DNA of 64,000 nucleotides from Nocardia aurea (GTDB lineage Bacteria > Actinomycetota > Actinomycetes > Mycobacteriales > Mycobacteriaceae), in NCBI RefSeq assembly GCF_003123685.1, contig NZ_QCYJ01000020.1, forward strand, positions 1-64,000. The letters are read 5' to 3'. The notes below the pieces were generated by a model. That model was given only the letters and a program-made list of their open reading frames with translations, did not search any database and was not told the origin of the DNA. The translations under genes and the position numbers were made by a program. Positions within the stretch are counted from its first letter, which is position 1; every line of letters begins with the position of its first letter. Positions 9,370-18,549 of this stretch are shown piece by piece.

Positions 9370-9790
9370 CCCTGCCCAGGATCGACACGCCGGGCAGCCG
9401 CGCGAGCGCGCCGAAGACGTCCTCGCCGAGCGCGATCACCGCTTCCAGCCGGGGCAGCAACCGGTCGTAGGCGGCGAACGCGGGATCGGCCAGGGCCAGG
9501 GTGCGATCGAGGCGGTCGATGGTGGAGTTGAGACGGTCGACGGCGATCGTGAGATTGTCGATGAGACCGGGCAGTTGCGCGGCCAACTGCGCGGAGGCGG
9601 GCGGTAGACGCACCGCCGCGTCGAAGGCGTGGCCCGCGGTGAGCTGCGCGGATTCCAGCGCCTGACCGGCCGCCGACTGCGCGGCTTCGACTGCGGCCGT
9701 CGCGGCGGCGAGCAGGTCGGCGGGGCGTATCCGAGCACCCGGCGCTCTCGCGGTGGTCCCTTCGTCGTCCGGCCCTTTCGGCGTGGTCAT
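9299..9790 (-). CDS. hypothetical helical protein
   Basis: A 163-residue protein of unknown function. A charged start precedes a long Ala-rich amphipathic helix region (residues 20-75), a heptad-like stretch [20 protein letters not shown] (residues 90-110), a weakly hydrophobic segment, and a Pro-rich basic tail. No catalytic motif is seen. ATG at 9790 was chosen because a longer frame adds only low-complexity sequence. The overlap with the end of pabAB is unusual but the codon pattern supports a real gene. Membrane-associated or coiled-coil scaffold roles are possible. Confidence 0.6.
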   Translation of the reverse strand: MTTPKGPDDEGTTARAPGARIRPADLLAAATAAVEAAQSAAGQALESAQLTAGHAFDAAVRLPPASAQLAAQLPGLIDNLTIAVDRLNSTIDRLDRTLALADPAFAAYDRLLPRLEAVIALGEDVFGALARLPGVSILGRVTGIGAKSGQAEPPPPAAPKRRR

Positions 9791-9973
9791 GGACAACACT
9801 GTGCCCGAGTTCGGCGGGAACTTCCGGACCGTGCGCTGTGTGTCGCGCACGGATCTGCCTGCGGTTTCACCGCGGGGCACGGGTGCCGGTCGCTCGGCCC
9901 GCACGGGGGTCGCGGCGGCGACGGCGGCCGAGCCGTCGGGCGTGTCGGAGGGGCGTGGCAATATTCGAGCACG

Positions 9974-11890
9974 ATGAAACTCAGCAAGGGCGCGAACGCG
10001 CCGGTACCGACATCTCTTCTAGCCGTGGTTGTTTCATGGCGATCCGAGCATGTCGTCGACGCGCACGCACTGTTGCTGGCGGAATCGGGCACCGTGCGCT
10101 CGGATCGCGATCTCGTCTTCTTCAACGCGCCCCGCCACGTCTCCCAGGCGGTGACGATCGATCAGGAACCGGCGCCCGGCACGGCACGGCTGAGCGTGTC
10201 GCTGCCGCGTACCGAATCCGAGGTGGCGCGGATCGTGGTGAGCGGTTCCCTCGACGACGGGACCTTCGGGGAGGTCGGAGACCTGGCGGTGACGGTGTTC
10301 GACGCCCGGGGGCCGGTGGCGCGTTTCGACATCGAGGATCCCGACGCGGTCGACGCGATGATGTTCGGTGAGTTCTACCGTCGCGACGAGCAATGGCGTT
10401 TCCGCGCGATCGGTCAGGGGTGGACCACCGGCCTGGCCGGGATGGTCACCGAGTTCGGTGTCACCGTCGACGACAGCGACGGGCAGGCCGGATCGAAACG
10501 CGGGTCGAATCCGTTCGCCAGTCCCGGCCGGACCGACTCCTATCCCGCTGCCCGGTGGACCGACCCGCCCTCGCCCGGCGCGCCGACCGCCGCGCGCGCC
10601 CAGCACTCCCGGTCCCCCGAGGGCTCGTCGGACCGGGTCCCGACCGGGGTCTCCGCCGCATCCGGGGTCGATCCCGCCACGACCGACGACCCTCGCGTCT
10701 CCAGCGACGCGCACCGCGGTCCGGTGCCGCCGACACACGCGGCGACCCGTCCACACCCGTATCACCGCGCGGTCGATCTCACCCGCCGCTCCACCGAGCG
10801 TCTGCCCGCTCCCCCGCCACCGCCGCCCGACCCGGAACGGGCCGACTGGCATCGCGATCCCCAGGACGGGACGCGCATGCGCTGGTGGGACGGCACGCAG
10901 TGGTCGACGGCCACCCACCCGAGACGGCCCGTCGACGCAAGACACTGCACACGGTGCGGAAACCCGTTGCGCCGCAAACTGTTCGGTGGACACTCCGGGT
11001 GCGATCGGTGCGCCGTCGAAATCGAGGAATTCCTGACCCACTGGGGCACGAGGGCACGGCGGACGCTCACCGCCTCCGGCCCTACCGGCCCCGAATGGTC
11101 GCAGCTGTGGGCGACGCTGCGGTATCAGCGCATCGACGAGAACATCGGCCGGACGATGCTGCGGGACCCCGGTCTCGGCTATGTCGAGCGACTGGCGACC
11201 TTCGCCTTCGCCGACGGGGAGATCGCCCAGCCGGAATTGGACGCCTTCGAAGCCGCCGTCGACGAGTTGAGGTTGACCGGTCCGCTGATCGAGGATCTGC
11301 GCAGGCGGATGCACCGCGGGCGGGCGCTGTCGCGATTGCGCGAAGGAGAACTGCCGGTGGTGCGCACGCCCGGACTGCACCTGGACCCGGAGGAACGGGT
11401 GCATCTCGACCTGCCCGCCACCCACGTGCGCCACCTGGCTCGCGGCCCGAAGGTCACCACCGGACGACTGATCGCGAGCAATAAGAAACTCCGGTTCGTC
11501 GGCGCGGGCGCGGGCACCGAAATGCCGTGGAACCGGGTGGTTTCGGTGCATGTCGAACATGACTCGGTGATCATCGCGGCGACCTCGGCGCGCGGCGGCG
11601 CGATCTTCGACGTCGCCGACCCCGACTACGTGGCCGCCGCCCTGGAGGGTGCGCTGCGGGTGGCGAAACGCCTGGTCCTGACCCCGGGCCAACGCGATTC
11701 GCGCAGTATCCCGCAGGAGGTGAAAGCCGAGGTCTGGCAGCGCGACGGCGGCAAATGCGTGGAATGCGGCAGCGGGCACTACCTGGAGTTCGACCACATC
11801 ATCCCGCTCAGCCGGGGCGGAGCGACCAGCGCGTCGAATCTGCAGATCTTGTGCCGGTCGTGCAACCGCACCAAGGGCGCGCGGATCTGA
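9974..11890 (+). CDS. multidomain TerD - DUF2510 - zinc ribbon - TerB-like - HNH nuclease protein
   Basis: A 638-residue mosaic. Residues 1-165 are a TerD stress domain beginning [12 protein letters not shown], with the [15 protein letters not shown] calcium-site region. A Pro/Arg-rich linker follows. A DUF2510 motif, [16 protein letters not shown], lies at about 290, and paired CTRCG and CDRCA at 324-345 form a zinc ribbon. A TerB-like helix bundle with [17 protein letters not shown] is near 405, and a PH-like beta region ([16 protein letters not shown]) near 495. A C-terminal HNH domain ends with [19 protein letters not shown] and CRSCNRTKG; the Cys pairs and DH are intact. A nuclease linked to Ter domains suggests a stress or anti-phage effector, which is inference. 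Confidence 0.8.
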   Translation: MKLSKGANAPVPTSLLAVVVSWRSEHVVDAHALLLAESGTVRSDRDLVFFNAPRHVSQAVTIDQEPAPGTARLSVSLPRTESEVARIVVSGSLDDGTFGEVGDLAVTVFDARGPVARFDIEDPDAVDAMMFGEFYRRDEQWRFRAIGQGWTTGLAGMVTEFGVTVDDSDGQAGSKRGSNPFASPGRTDSYPAARWTDPPSPGAPTAARAQHSRSPEGSSDRVPTGVSAASGVDPATTDDPRVSSDAHRGPVPPTHAATRPHPYHRAVDLTRRSTERLPAPPPPPPDPERADWHRDPQDGTRMRWWDGTQWSTATHPRRPVDARHCTRCGNPLRRKLFGGHSGCDRCAVEIEEFLTHWGTRARRTLTASGPTGPEWSQLWATLRYQRIDENIGRTMLRDPGLGYVERLATFAFADGEIAQPELDAFEAAVDELRLTGPLIEDLRRRMHRGRALSRLREGELPVVRTPGLHLDPEERVHLDLPATHVRHLARGPKVTTGRLIASNKKLRFVGAGAGTEMPWNRVVSVHVEHDSVIIAATSARGGAIFDVADPDYVAAALEGALRVAKRLVLTPGQRDSRSIPQEVKAEVWQRDGGKCVECGSGHYLEFDHIIPLSRGGATSASNLQILCRSCNRTKGARI

Positions 11891-11892
11891 GG

Positions 11893-12654
11893 TCAGCGCG
11901 CGTACGGATTCCCCTCGTTCGCGGCGACGTACCGCGCGAAGGTCACGGTGCCGTCACGATGGTCCGGGCAGGTGTTCACCCCGCGACGGAACGCGCTCGC
12001 GACTCGGCCCGGCAGGGGCAGCCGGACGGTACGTCGCGGGACACCGTGGGCGGCGCGCCATACCCGGACCGCCTCCTCGAGCGTGAGCACCTCCGGGCCG
12101 CCGAAATCGGCGGCCCTGCCCACCGGTTCGCCGTCGGCGAGTTCCGCGACCCGGGCCGCCACCTCGGGAGTGGCGACGGGTTGGAATCGGAAATCCAGGG
12201 GTAGCGGGGCGATAGGCAGTTTCGCGGCCAAGCTCAGCGCGGCGGCGAGCAGTTCGTGGAATTGCGTCGCCCGCAGGATCGTGTGCGGCACACCGCTGTC
12301 GACGATCAACTTCTCGCAGGCCAGTTTGCTGCGGTAGTACGGGAAGGGAATGTCATCGATCCCGACTATCGACGTGTAGAGCAGGTGCCGCGCCTGCCCA
12401 GCGACCCCCAGCAGTTGTTCGGTCTGCCGCGGATCGGGACTGCGCAGGCTGCGGGAATCGGTGGCCGCGTGCACGATCACCTCGGCACCGGCCACGGCCT
12501 CGGCAAGGCCCGCACCGGTGCTCAGATCGCCGACGTGCGTTCCGGCGCCCGCGCGACGCGACAGCACCCGCACCTCGTGGCCGCGTGCCCGAAGATTGTC
12601 GACGATATGCCTACCGAGAGCTCCGGTGCCGCCGGTGACCAGGACAGTGCTCAT
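11893..12654 (-). CDS. NAD(P)-binding NmrA/SDR-type oxidoreductase
   Basis: A 253-residue atypical short-chain dehydrogenase. The dinucleotide motif VTGGTGALGRH is at the N-terminus and SRR lies at the end of the second strand, favouring NADP(H). HAATDSRS follows, then a YYRSKLACEKL stretch with the Tyr-x-x-x-Lys pair. It resembles the NmrA-like or NAD(P)H-binding group acting on quinones or as redox sensors; the substrate is unknown. It ends 2 bp from the convergent TerD-HNH gene. ATG at 12654 gives the usual short N-terminus. Confidence 0.8.
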   Translation of the reverse strand: MSTVLVTGGTGALGRHIVDNLRARGHEVRVLSRRAGAGTHVGDLSTGAGLAEAVAGAEVIVHAATDSRSLRSPDPRQTEQLLGVAGQARHLLYTSIVGIDDIPFPYYRSKLACEKLIVDSGVPHTILRATQFHELLAAALSLAAKLPIAPLPLDFRFQPVATPEVAARVAELADGEPVGRAADFGGPEVLTLEEAVRVWRAAHGVPRRTVRLPLPGRVASAFRRGVNTCPDHRDGTVTFARYVAANEGNPYAR

Positions 12655-12689
12655 CACCCACACTTACCGCAGGCCGCGACCACGGACGA

Positions 12690-12841
12690 GGTCGGCACGC
12701 GGACATTGGGGGAACAATCCGCCATCGACGTCATAGGTTTCGGTCGGCACGCGGACATTCGGGAGACAATCCACCATCGATATCACGGGTTGCGGTCGCC
12801 ACGCGGATATGCGGGCGGCAATCCGCGACGTCACGGGTTTC
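12690..12841. repeat. 52-bp tandem repeat, about three copies
   Basis: Between the oxidoreductase and TetR genes lie two full 52-bp copies (12690-12741 and 12742-12793) and one 48-bp copy (12794-12841), followed by a short fourth stub. Each begins GGTCGGCACGCGGACATTC or a variant, and each holds a CAATCC core and a G-T-C/A-T-C-A segment. The copies differ at several bases each. No reading frame is conserved through all copies. Confidence 0.75.
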
Positions 12842-12906
12842 TGTCGGCCGCGGCCACGCACCTGCCGCGCCCGGTCGGCCGCGGCAACCGTCGGCCGGGT
12901 TCGGGC

Positions 12907-13638
12907 TCAGCCCGAGACCAGCCCCGCCGTGCGCCCCAGATCGGCGAGCATCGCGTCGAACAGGAATTCCGGATTCGACAGCGGGATCGGATAGTTGCCG
13001 AATACCTCGAGGGTCACGTGCCCGTACAGGCGCGCCCAGATCTGGATCATCAGGTAGGTGACGCCCAGATCCAGTTTCTCGGCGGGAAATTTCTGCCCGG
13101 CTTCGGACAAGGCCCCCAACAGTTCGGTCTGGAACAGGACGAGATCCTCGCGCAGTTCCCCCGGGATGACGTCGGTCGGCGGCGTCACGATGTCGTAGGT
13201 CGCGAGCAGCCGGCCCGCCGCGGCCAGGAACACCCGGCCGAACGGCTCGTCGAAACGCCGCATCAGTGCCGTCCGCCCGGTGCCGGGCGAGGCGAATACC
13301 AGGGTGTATTCCGAGGTATGGGCCAGCGCCCAGCGCCGGAAACCCCGGCAGATGGCGAAGAACTGGACCGCGCCGTCGTCGGGCAGGGTGGCGATCTCGG
13401 CGGTCAACTCGTCGGCGAGATCGGCACAGAACTCGAGTCGCAGACTTTCCAGCAGGTCGTCGCGGCTCTTGTAATACCGATACAGCGCGGGCGCGGTAAT
13501 TCCGAGATCGCGCGCGATGGCACGCAGGCTCAGCGCGTCGGGGCCGTGCTCGACGAGTAGCGCGCGGGCCACCCGACGGATATCGGCGTCGGTGACGACC
13601 GGCGCGCGGCCTCGCGGTTTGGGTTGTGTCTGTCCCAC
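12907..13638 (-). CDS. TetR family transcriptional regulator
   Basis: A 243-residue repressor. The N-terminal helix-turn-helix reads ALLVEHGPDALSLRAIARDL then GITAPALYRYYKSRDDL, a standard TetR DNA-binding domain. The C-terminal ligand domain is about 180 residues and contains Trp-Ala pairs typical of the TetR_C group seen beside lipid and steroid genes. GTG at 13638 has GAGG 9 bases upstream; another GTG ten codons earlier is possible. It lies 53 bp downstream of the CYP125 gene on the same strand and may be cotranscribed with it, so it is a candidate controller of that P450. Confidence 0.85.
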   Translation of the reverse strand: MGQTQPKPRGRAPVVTDADIRRVARALLVEHGPDALSLRAIARDLGITAPALYRYYKSRDDLLESLRLEFCADLADELTAEIATLPDDGAVQFFAICRGFRRWALAHTSEYTLVFASPGTGRTALMRRFDEPFGRVFLAAAGRLLATYDIVTPPTDVIPGELREDLVLFQTELLGALSEAGQKFPAEKLDLGVTYLMIQIWARLYGHVTLEVFGNYPIPLSNPEFLFDAMLADLGRTAGLVSG

Positions 13639-13691
13639 GGCATCCCGCCTCGAATGTCGCCCGGGCACCGTTGCGCGGGCTCACCCTCGAT

Positions 13692-14921
13692 TCAAGCGTA
13701 TTCGACTTCCCACCGCTTGATTCCGTTGAGCCAACCCGAACGCAATCGCACCGGATCGGCGATCTGGCGGATATTCGGCATCGCGTCGGCGATGGCGTTG
13801 AACATCAGATCGATCTGCAAGCGTGCCAGATTCGCGCCGACGCAGTAGTGGGTCCCGGTACCGCCGAATCCGACGTGCGGATTGGGATCGCGCAGCACAT
13901 CGAAGGTGAACGGATCGGCGAATCCGTCCTCGTCGAAATTGGCCGAACTGTAGAACAATCCGACCCGCTGCCCCTGCCTGATCGCCTGACCGCCGATCTC
14001 GGTGTCCTGGGTGGCGGTGCGCTGGAACGCGGTGACGGGGGTCGCCCACCGGACGATCTCGTCCGGGGCGGTGCGCGGGCGCTGCTGTTTGTACAGTTCC
14101 CACTGCGCCGGATTGTCGATGAAGGCCTTCATGCCGTGGGTGATCGAGTTGCGGGTGGTCTCGTTGCCCGCGACCGACAACAGGATCACGAAGAAGGCGA
14201 ATTCGTCCGAACCGAGCTGTTCACCGTTGATATCGGCGTTGATGAGCTGGGTGACGATATCGTCGGCCGGACACCTGCGCCGCTCCTCGGCCATATTCCA
14301 GGCGTAGCCCATCACCTCGGCGGTGGCGACGTGGTGATTGCCGTCGAACTCCGGATCGTCGTAGGAGATCATCTGGTTGGTCCAGTCGAAGAGTTTCTTG
14401 CGATCCTCCTGCGGAATGCCGATGAGTTCGGCGATGGCCTGCAACGGCAGTTCGCAGGCGATCTGTTCGACGAAATCGCCGCGGCCGCTCTTCTTGGCCT
14501 CGTGCACGATCCGCGCGGCGCGTTCGGTGAGCGCGGCACGCAGACTCTCCACCGCGCGCGGGGTGAACCCCTTGGAGATGATGCGCCGGACCTTGGTGTG
14601 CTGCGGCGGGTCCAGATTCAGCAGCAGCATGTCGCCGAGCATGTCGATCTGTTCGCGTGTGGTCTCCTCGTTGAACCTGATGATCGCGGTGTTCTCGTGC
14701 GAGGAGAAGATCTCGGGTTTCTTCGAGATCTCCTTGATGTCGGCGAGTTTGGATACCACCCAGTAGCCGCCGTCGTCGAATCCGCTGGCCCGGTCGGGTT
14801 GGGCGCACCACCACACCGGCGCCGTCCTGCGCAGTTCGGCGAATTCCTCGATAGGCAGGCGGGTGGCGAGCAGGTCGGGGTCGGTGAAATCGAATCCTTC
14901 GGGAATCGAGGTAACGGTCAC
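13692..14921 (-). CDS. cyp125: cytochrome P450, CYP125-type steroid C26/C27 monooxygenase
   Basis: A 409-residue P450 very close in layout to mycobacterial CYP125A1, which oxidises the terminal methyl of the cholesterol side chain. Diagnostic strings include GFDFTDPDLLATRLPIEEFA near the start, ISKGFTPRAV, the I-helix AGNETTRNS, the K-helix EIVRWATP with Glu-x-x-Arg, the heme-binding GFGGTGTHYCVG with its Cys ligand, and the C-terminal LRSGWLNGIKRWEVEY, a hallmark of this subfamily. GTG at 14921 has GGGAG 7 bases upstream. It needs ferredoxin and reductase partners encoded elsewhere. A long AT-rich palindrome lies upstream. Confidence 0.88.
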   Translation of the reverse strand: MTVTSIPEGFDFTDPDLLATRLPIEEFAELRRTAPVWWCAQPDRASGFDDGGYWVVSKLADIKEISKKPEIFSSHENTAIIRFNEETTREQIDMLGDMLLLNLDPPQHTKVRRIISKGFTPRAVESLRAALTERAARIVHEAKKSGRGDFVEQIACELPLQAIAELIGIPQEDRKKLFDWTNQMISYDDPEFDGNHHVATAEVMGYAWNMAEERRRCPADDIVTQLINADINGEQLGSDEFAFFVILLSVAGNETTRNSITHGMKAFIDNPAQWELYKQQRPRTAPDEIVRWATPVTAFQRTATQDTEIGGQAIRQGQRVGLFYSSANFDEDGFADPFTFDVLRDPNPHVGFGGTGTHYCVGANLARLQIDLMFNAIADAMPNIRQIADPVRLRSGWLNGIKRWEVEYA

Positions 14922-15086
14922 GGCAATCTCCCTACCGGTCTGGTCTACAGACCTCACAGCGCTGTGTCGGCCGGACGGTGCAGCCGGGAGCCCACGCTCG
15001 AATGGGTCCGATCACGCGGCGGGCAGGTCGCTCGCACCGCCGTGTATACGCCGTCCAAGGAGATGGAACCACACTCCGGATAGTTT

Positions 15087-15115
15087 GTGAACAGTATTTA
15101 GTAAATCATGTTCAC
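15087..15115. promoter_or_regulatory. 29-bp near-perfect palindrome upstream of cyp125
   Basis: GTGAACA at the left end and TGTTCAC at the right end are exact inverted copies. Inside them lie ATTTA and TAAAT around a central G, leaving only a two-base break in symmetry per arm. The block is strikingly AT-rich for this DNA and lies about 165 bp upstream of cyp125. It looks like an operator for a dimeric repressor such as the TetR protein encoded downstream of cyp125. Confidence 0.6.
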
Positions 15116-15180
15116 TTTTCTCGGCGCGTGGGTTTACCGTCGGTTTACACCGAAGCGAAGGGAGCGACAGGGCGACTCCG

Positions 15181-15474
15181 TCAGGCGCCGATCACCGCGT
15201 TCATGATGGTGCCAGCACTGGTCGCGACCACTCCGCCGATCATGGCTCCTGCCACCATCTTCGGCGATTCCAGACCGCTGCCCTGCCACTTCTCCCAGGC
15301 GAACTTGCCTCCGGCGTAGACGATCGCGAGGATTCCGGACAGCATGGCGAACCAGGTGATGTAGCGAACGAACTGCATGATCTTGTCCGACAGGGGCGGC
15401 GGCTCGGGAGTCGGGTTGCCGATCTGGGCCAGCGTTCCGACACTGTCGCCGAATGTTGTCAGCACGATACTCAC
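15181..15474 (-). CDS. small two-helix membrane protein, paralogue A
   Basis: A 97-residue protein. A Pro-rich periplasm-like segment (IGNPTPEPPPLSDKI) is followed by a first membrane helix (YITWFAMLSGILAIVYAGG), the connector KFAWEKWQ, and a second helix rich in Gly/Ala (GAMIGGVVATSAGTIMNAV). GTG at 15474 has GGGAGGAT upstream; a longer frame is possible. A highly similar gene lies in inverted orientation 234 bp away. The overall plan, two helices after a short processed-looking N-terminus, recalls VirB2/TrbC pilins and holins, but neither assignment is secure. Confidence 0.72.
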   Translation of the reverse strand: MSIVLTTFGDSVGTLAQIGNPTPEPPPLSDKIMQFVRYITWFAMLSGILAIVYAGGKFAWEKWQGSGLESPKMVAGAMIGGVVATSAGTIMNAVIGA

Positions 15475-15722
15475 CGCGAGATCCTCCCTGTATCCCCCGA
15501 AGGGCGAAAGCTGCTCGGGTGCCGACGCATTCGCCGACGACACCGCCGGGCGGAACCACCGGCCACGACGAACCGATGACCGGCCGCCGCGCAGTACCCA
15601 TCATCCAGAGCGACCCGGTCTCGTGCAACCAGGCGCCTGCGTCGCCCTCGAGAACCCGATACCATCCATAGGGACGCCCCACCGGTCCCGAGCCCGCCCG
15701 AATCAGAATGAGCAGCACGCCA

Positions 15723-15998
15723 ATGATACTGGTCTCCACCTATGACGTTCTTGCCCAGATCGGCAACCCCTCGCCCGAGGCGCCGCCCGTGGCCGACAAG
15801 ATCCTCCAGCTCGTCCAGTACCTGACCTGGTTCGTCCTGCTGTCGGGCATCATCGCCATCGTCTACGCGGGCGGTCGATTCGCCTGGGAGAAGTGGTCCG
15901 GCGGCGGTCTGGAATCACCGAAGATGGTGGCCGGAGCGATGATCGGCGGGGTGGTCGCGACCAGTGCGGGCACCATCATGAATGCCGTGATCGGCTGA
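15723..15998 (+). CDS. small two-helix membrane protein, paralogue B
   Basis: A 91-residue paralogue of the inverted upstream gene. It shares IGNPSPEAPPVADKI, a helix YLTWFVLLSGIIAIVYAGG, FAWEKW, and an almost identical C-terminal half (LESPKMVAGAMIGGVVATSA). ATG at 15723 aligns with the partner's start; an ATG five codons earlier is equally possible and neither has a strong ribosome site. Its stop abuts, without spacing, the stop of the convergent TerD-vWA gene. Function unknown; paired expression as hetero-oligomer subunits would explain the duplication. Confidence 0.7.
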   Translation: MILVSTYDVLAQIGNPSPEAPPVADKILQLVQYLTWFVLLSGIIAIVYAGGRFAWEKWSGGGLESPKMVAGAMIGGVVATSAGTIMNAVIG

Positions 15999-17282
15999 TC
16001 AGCCGGTGATTCCGGCCGCGCGGGCGGCGCGAAGCCAGTCCGGGAACTCGCCGAGCATCCTGGCGTAGAGTTCGCCGTCGTCGACCTTGTCGATGTCGTC
16101 GAGTGCGAAGAAGCCCGCGTTGTCGATGATTCGGCCTTCCAGTTCATCGAGGCTGCGCAACAGACCGTAATTGGCCTTACCCAGTCCGACGAACTGCCAG
16201 AACGCGGGCAGATGCGAGGCTTCGCGCATCAATTCGGCGATTTCGCGTTTCTTCGCGAATCCGCCGTCGGTGAAGAACAGCACCAGCGTCGGCAGGTCGC
16301 CGGGGCGCAGCGAGTCGATGATGTCGCGCATGATCGGCACTTCCTCGTTGCGCGCGCCGAGCGCGTCGTAGTCGATGCCCTCGTGCGTTCCGCCCAGGTG
16401 CAGGAAGGTCTGCGCCCACTGCTCGCCGTGCTGCACAGCGATATCGGGCAGTTTGACGAACATGCGAGCGTAGAGATACGCCTCCAGGGTGCCGTCGTTG
16501 TCGAGTTGGGTGGCGATCGGGATCATCCGCTCGACCACCCGGTGCACCACCCGGTTGCGGTACTGCGCGAGCATGCTTCCGGTCTTGTCGATGACGAGCA
16601 CCACCCTGGCACGGACACCCGACGCGGACTTCTGATCCAACACCTCGGCGACGGCGCGTTTGCGCAGGTCGAGTTTCGCGCGCTTCTCCAGCGACAGCGC
16701 CGCCTCGCCCGGGACGGAGCGCACCACCGGTGCGGCGGCAGCGGGCGGCGTCGCGACCGCGTTCGTGGCGGCGGGTTCGGCGGCCTCGTCGTCCACGCTC
16801 ACACCGTGATCGGTGACCAGCGCCGCGAAGCCGCCCGCGTACCCCTGCCCCACCGCCCGCACCTTCCAGTCGGCGCCACGGCGATAGAGTTCCAGCGCGA
16901 TGACGACCGATTCGCTGCCGAGCCCGTCGATCGAGTACTCGTAGAGCAGGTTTCCGGTGGCGTCGGCGACGGTCGCGACGGGGGCGGCGAACTGTCCGAA
17001 GGTGGCCCGCTGATCGTCGAGGGTGATCACGACTCGGACCTGCGCGATATCGGTGGGAATCTCCGCCGGTGACAGCGCGAGCGAGGCGGGCGTCCCCGGT
17101 CGCAGTCGCACCCCGGGCGCGTCGGGCTGATTGAAGAAGACGAAATCGGCGTCCGAGCGGACCTTGCCGGATTCCGTGACGAGCAGCGCGGAGACATCGG
17201 CGGGGGCGGCGAGCCGGACCGACACCTCGGCGCGCGGCACCGATAACGGGCCGTTCTGCCCTTTGACCAGCGAATGAACCAC
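15999..17282 (-). CDS. TerD - von Willebrand A domain protein
   Basis: A 427-residue cytoplasmic stress protein. Residues 1-165 are a TerD domain (LVKGQNGPLSVP, then TESGKVRSDADFVFFNQP). An Ala/Pro linker follows. Residues 210-427 are a TerF-type vWA domain in which VLVIDKTGSM supplies the Asp-x-Thr-x-Ser metal site variant and FFTDGGF the late Asp. GTG start with AGGAG 5 bases upstream. TerD-vWA proteins form part of the tellurite and stress-response Ter network, thought to assemble calcium-dependent membrane-linked complexes. A second TerD protein with an HNH domain lies 4 kb to the left. Confidence 0.86.
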   Translation of the reverse strand: MVHSLVKGQNGPLSVPRAEVSVRLAAPADVSALLVTESGKVRSDADFVFFNQPDAPGVRLRPGTPASLALSPAEIPTDIAQVRVVITLDDQRATFGQFAAPVATVADATGNLLYEYSIDGLGSESVVIALELYRRGADWKVRAVGQGYAGGFAALVTDHGVSVDDEAAEPAATNAVATPPAAAAPVVRSVPGEAALSLEKRAKLDLRKRAVAEVLDQKSASGVRARVVLVIDKTGSMLAQYRNRVVHRVVERMIPIATQLDNDGTLEAYLYARMFVKLPDIAVQHGEQWAQTFLHLGGTHEGIDYDALGARNEEVPIMRDIIDSLRPGDLPTLVLFFTDGGFAKKREIAELMREASHLPAFWQFVGLGKANYGLLRSLDELEGRIIDNAGFFALDDIDKVDDGELYARMLGEFPDWLRAARAAGITG

Positions 17283-17336
17283 CGAGACTCCTGTTTTCGA
17301 CGCGTCGGAGCTCAGCGTACGGCAGCGAGCATCCGG

Positions 17337-18434
17337 CTACTCGTGAAGTGCCGCGCGCAGGACCGGCCACGAATTGTGCAGATCCTCCTGCCAGTACCCC
17401 CACGAATGGGTGCCGTTCTCCCGGAAATCGAAGGTGGCCGCGATCCCCAATTCCTGGAAACGGTCGCGCAACTGCTGGGTGCAGGACCACGTCATCGCGT
17501 CGAGCGCACCACCGATGAGCAACTGGTCCAGCAGTTTTCGGGAATCCGAATCGATGCCCGGACCGTCCATGGTGTCGAGCGGGCCCGGCTGCCCGGTGCC
17601 GGTCGACACGTAGATGACGGTGCCGCGCAACCGTTCGGCATGCAGATACGGGTCGTTGGCGGCCCACGCCGGATCCGACGGCGGCCCCCACATATTCGCC
17701 GGATTGCCGCGTTTACCGGTCACGATGGCGCTGACCATCGCCTGCCCGAGCGGATCACTGGTCCGCACGCAACCGCTGTAGGAGCCGATCGCGCGATAGA
17801 GCCCCGGCGCGGCCAACGCCAAGCGGAACACCGCCGAACTCGCCATCGACAGTCCCGCGATGGCGTTCACACCGTTGCCGCCGAACGCCGAATCGATGAT
17901 CGGCGGCAGCTCGCCGGTGAGGAAGGTGGTCCAGCGCTGCTTGCCCATGACCGGATCCTCGGCCCGCCAGTCCGCGAAGAACGTGCCGGCGCCGCCGACC
18001 GGCATCACCACATTCACCCGCTCACCGGTGAAGAACTGTTCCGCGTCGGTCTTGGTGAGCCAGTTGCTCCCGTCGCGCCACCGCCCCGTCTCGCTACCGC
18101 CGTCGACCCCGTTGAGCAGATACAGACTCGGCGCGGCCGTCGAATCGTCGGCTGCCGGGAGCACCGCGACCCGCACCTCGCTGCCCATCGCCTCCGAACG
18201 CACCGTCAGATTCACGACCCGCCCCGGCCCCGCCTCCGCCGCCGTCAATCGGGAACCGTCGGGCGCGGGCCGTGCCGTCGCCATGGCCCGCGCCGCGACC
18301 GATGTCCGCGGCTCGGCCGCCGCCGACCAGCACACCGCGTCGACCCCCACGACAACGGCGACGAGAAGGACCGCGCCGCGCACAGCGGCCAGTCCACACC
18401 GGACACCCACGCGGCACCTCCATCGACGCGGCAT
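17337..18434 (-). CDS. exported antigen-85-like esterase / mycolyltransferase family
   Basis: A 365-residue exported alpha/beta hydrolase. An N-terminal basic stretch and hydrophobic helix (residues 15-40) form a signal. The mature part shows LYLLNGVDGG, the nucleophile motif GLSMASSAVF where the Ser matches the catalytic Ser of antigen 85, an Asp region around DSRKLLDQLL, and NGTHSWGYW with the catalytic His. Antigen-85 enzymes transfer mycolic acids between trehalose mycolates and arabinogalactan. This one may be a mycolyltransferase or a related esterase. ATG start with weak ribosome site. It supports a mycolate-bearing host. Confidence 0.83.
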   Translation of the reverse strand: MPRRWRCRVGVRCGLAAVRGAVLLVAVVVGVDAVCWSAAAEPRTSVAARAMATARPAPDGSRLTAAEAGPGRVVNLTVRSEAMGSEVRVAVLPAADDSTAAPSLYLLNGVDGGSETGRWRDGSNWLTKTDAEQFFTGERVNVVMPVGGAGTFFADWRAEDPVMGKQRWTTFLTGELPPIIDSAFGGNGVNAIAGLSMASSAVFRLALAAPGLYRAIGSYSGCVRTSDPLGQAMVSAIVTGKRGNPANMWGPPSDPAWAANDPYLHAERLRGTVIYVSTGTGQPGPLDTMDGPGIDSDSRKLLDQLLIGGALDAMTWSCTQQLRDRFQELGIAATFDFRENGTHSWGYWQEDLHNSWPVLRAALHE

Positions 18435-18549
18435 CTTTCGGCCCGACCCTAACCCCGTCGGATCCGCCGCGACGACGCCCGGCGCGCCTTTGGCTCATCT
18501 CGTCAACCCGAGCGTCCGCCATTGGCACAGAACACAATCGCGCTCCGGG

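Noticed and set aside
10034..11797. A 587-codon frame antisense to the TerD-HNH gene
   Set aside because: The plus-strand protein has five recognisable domains; the antisense frame has none.
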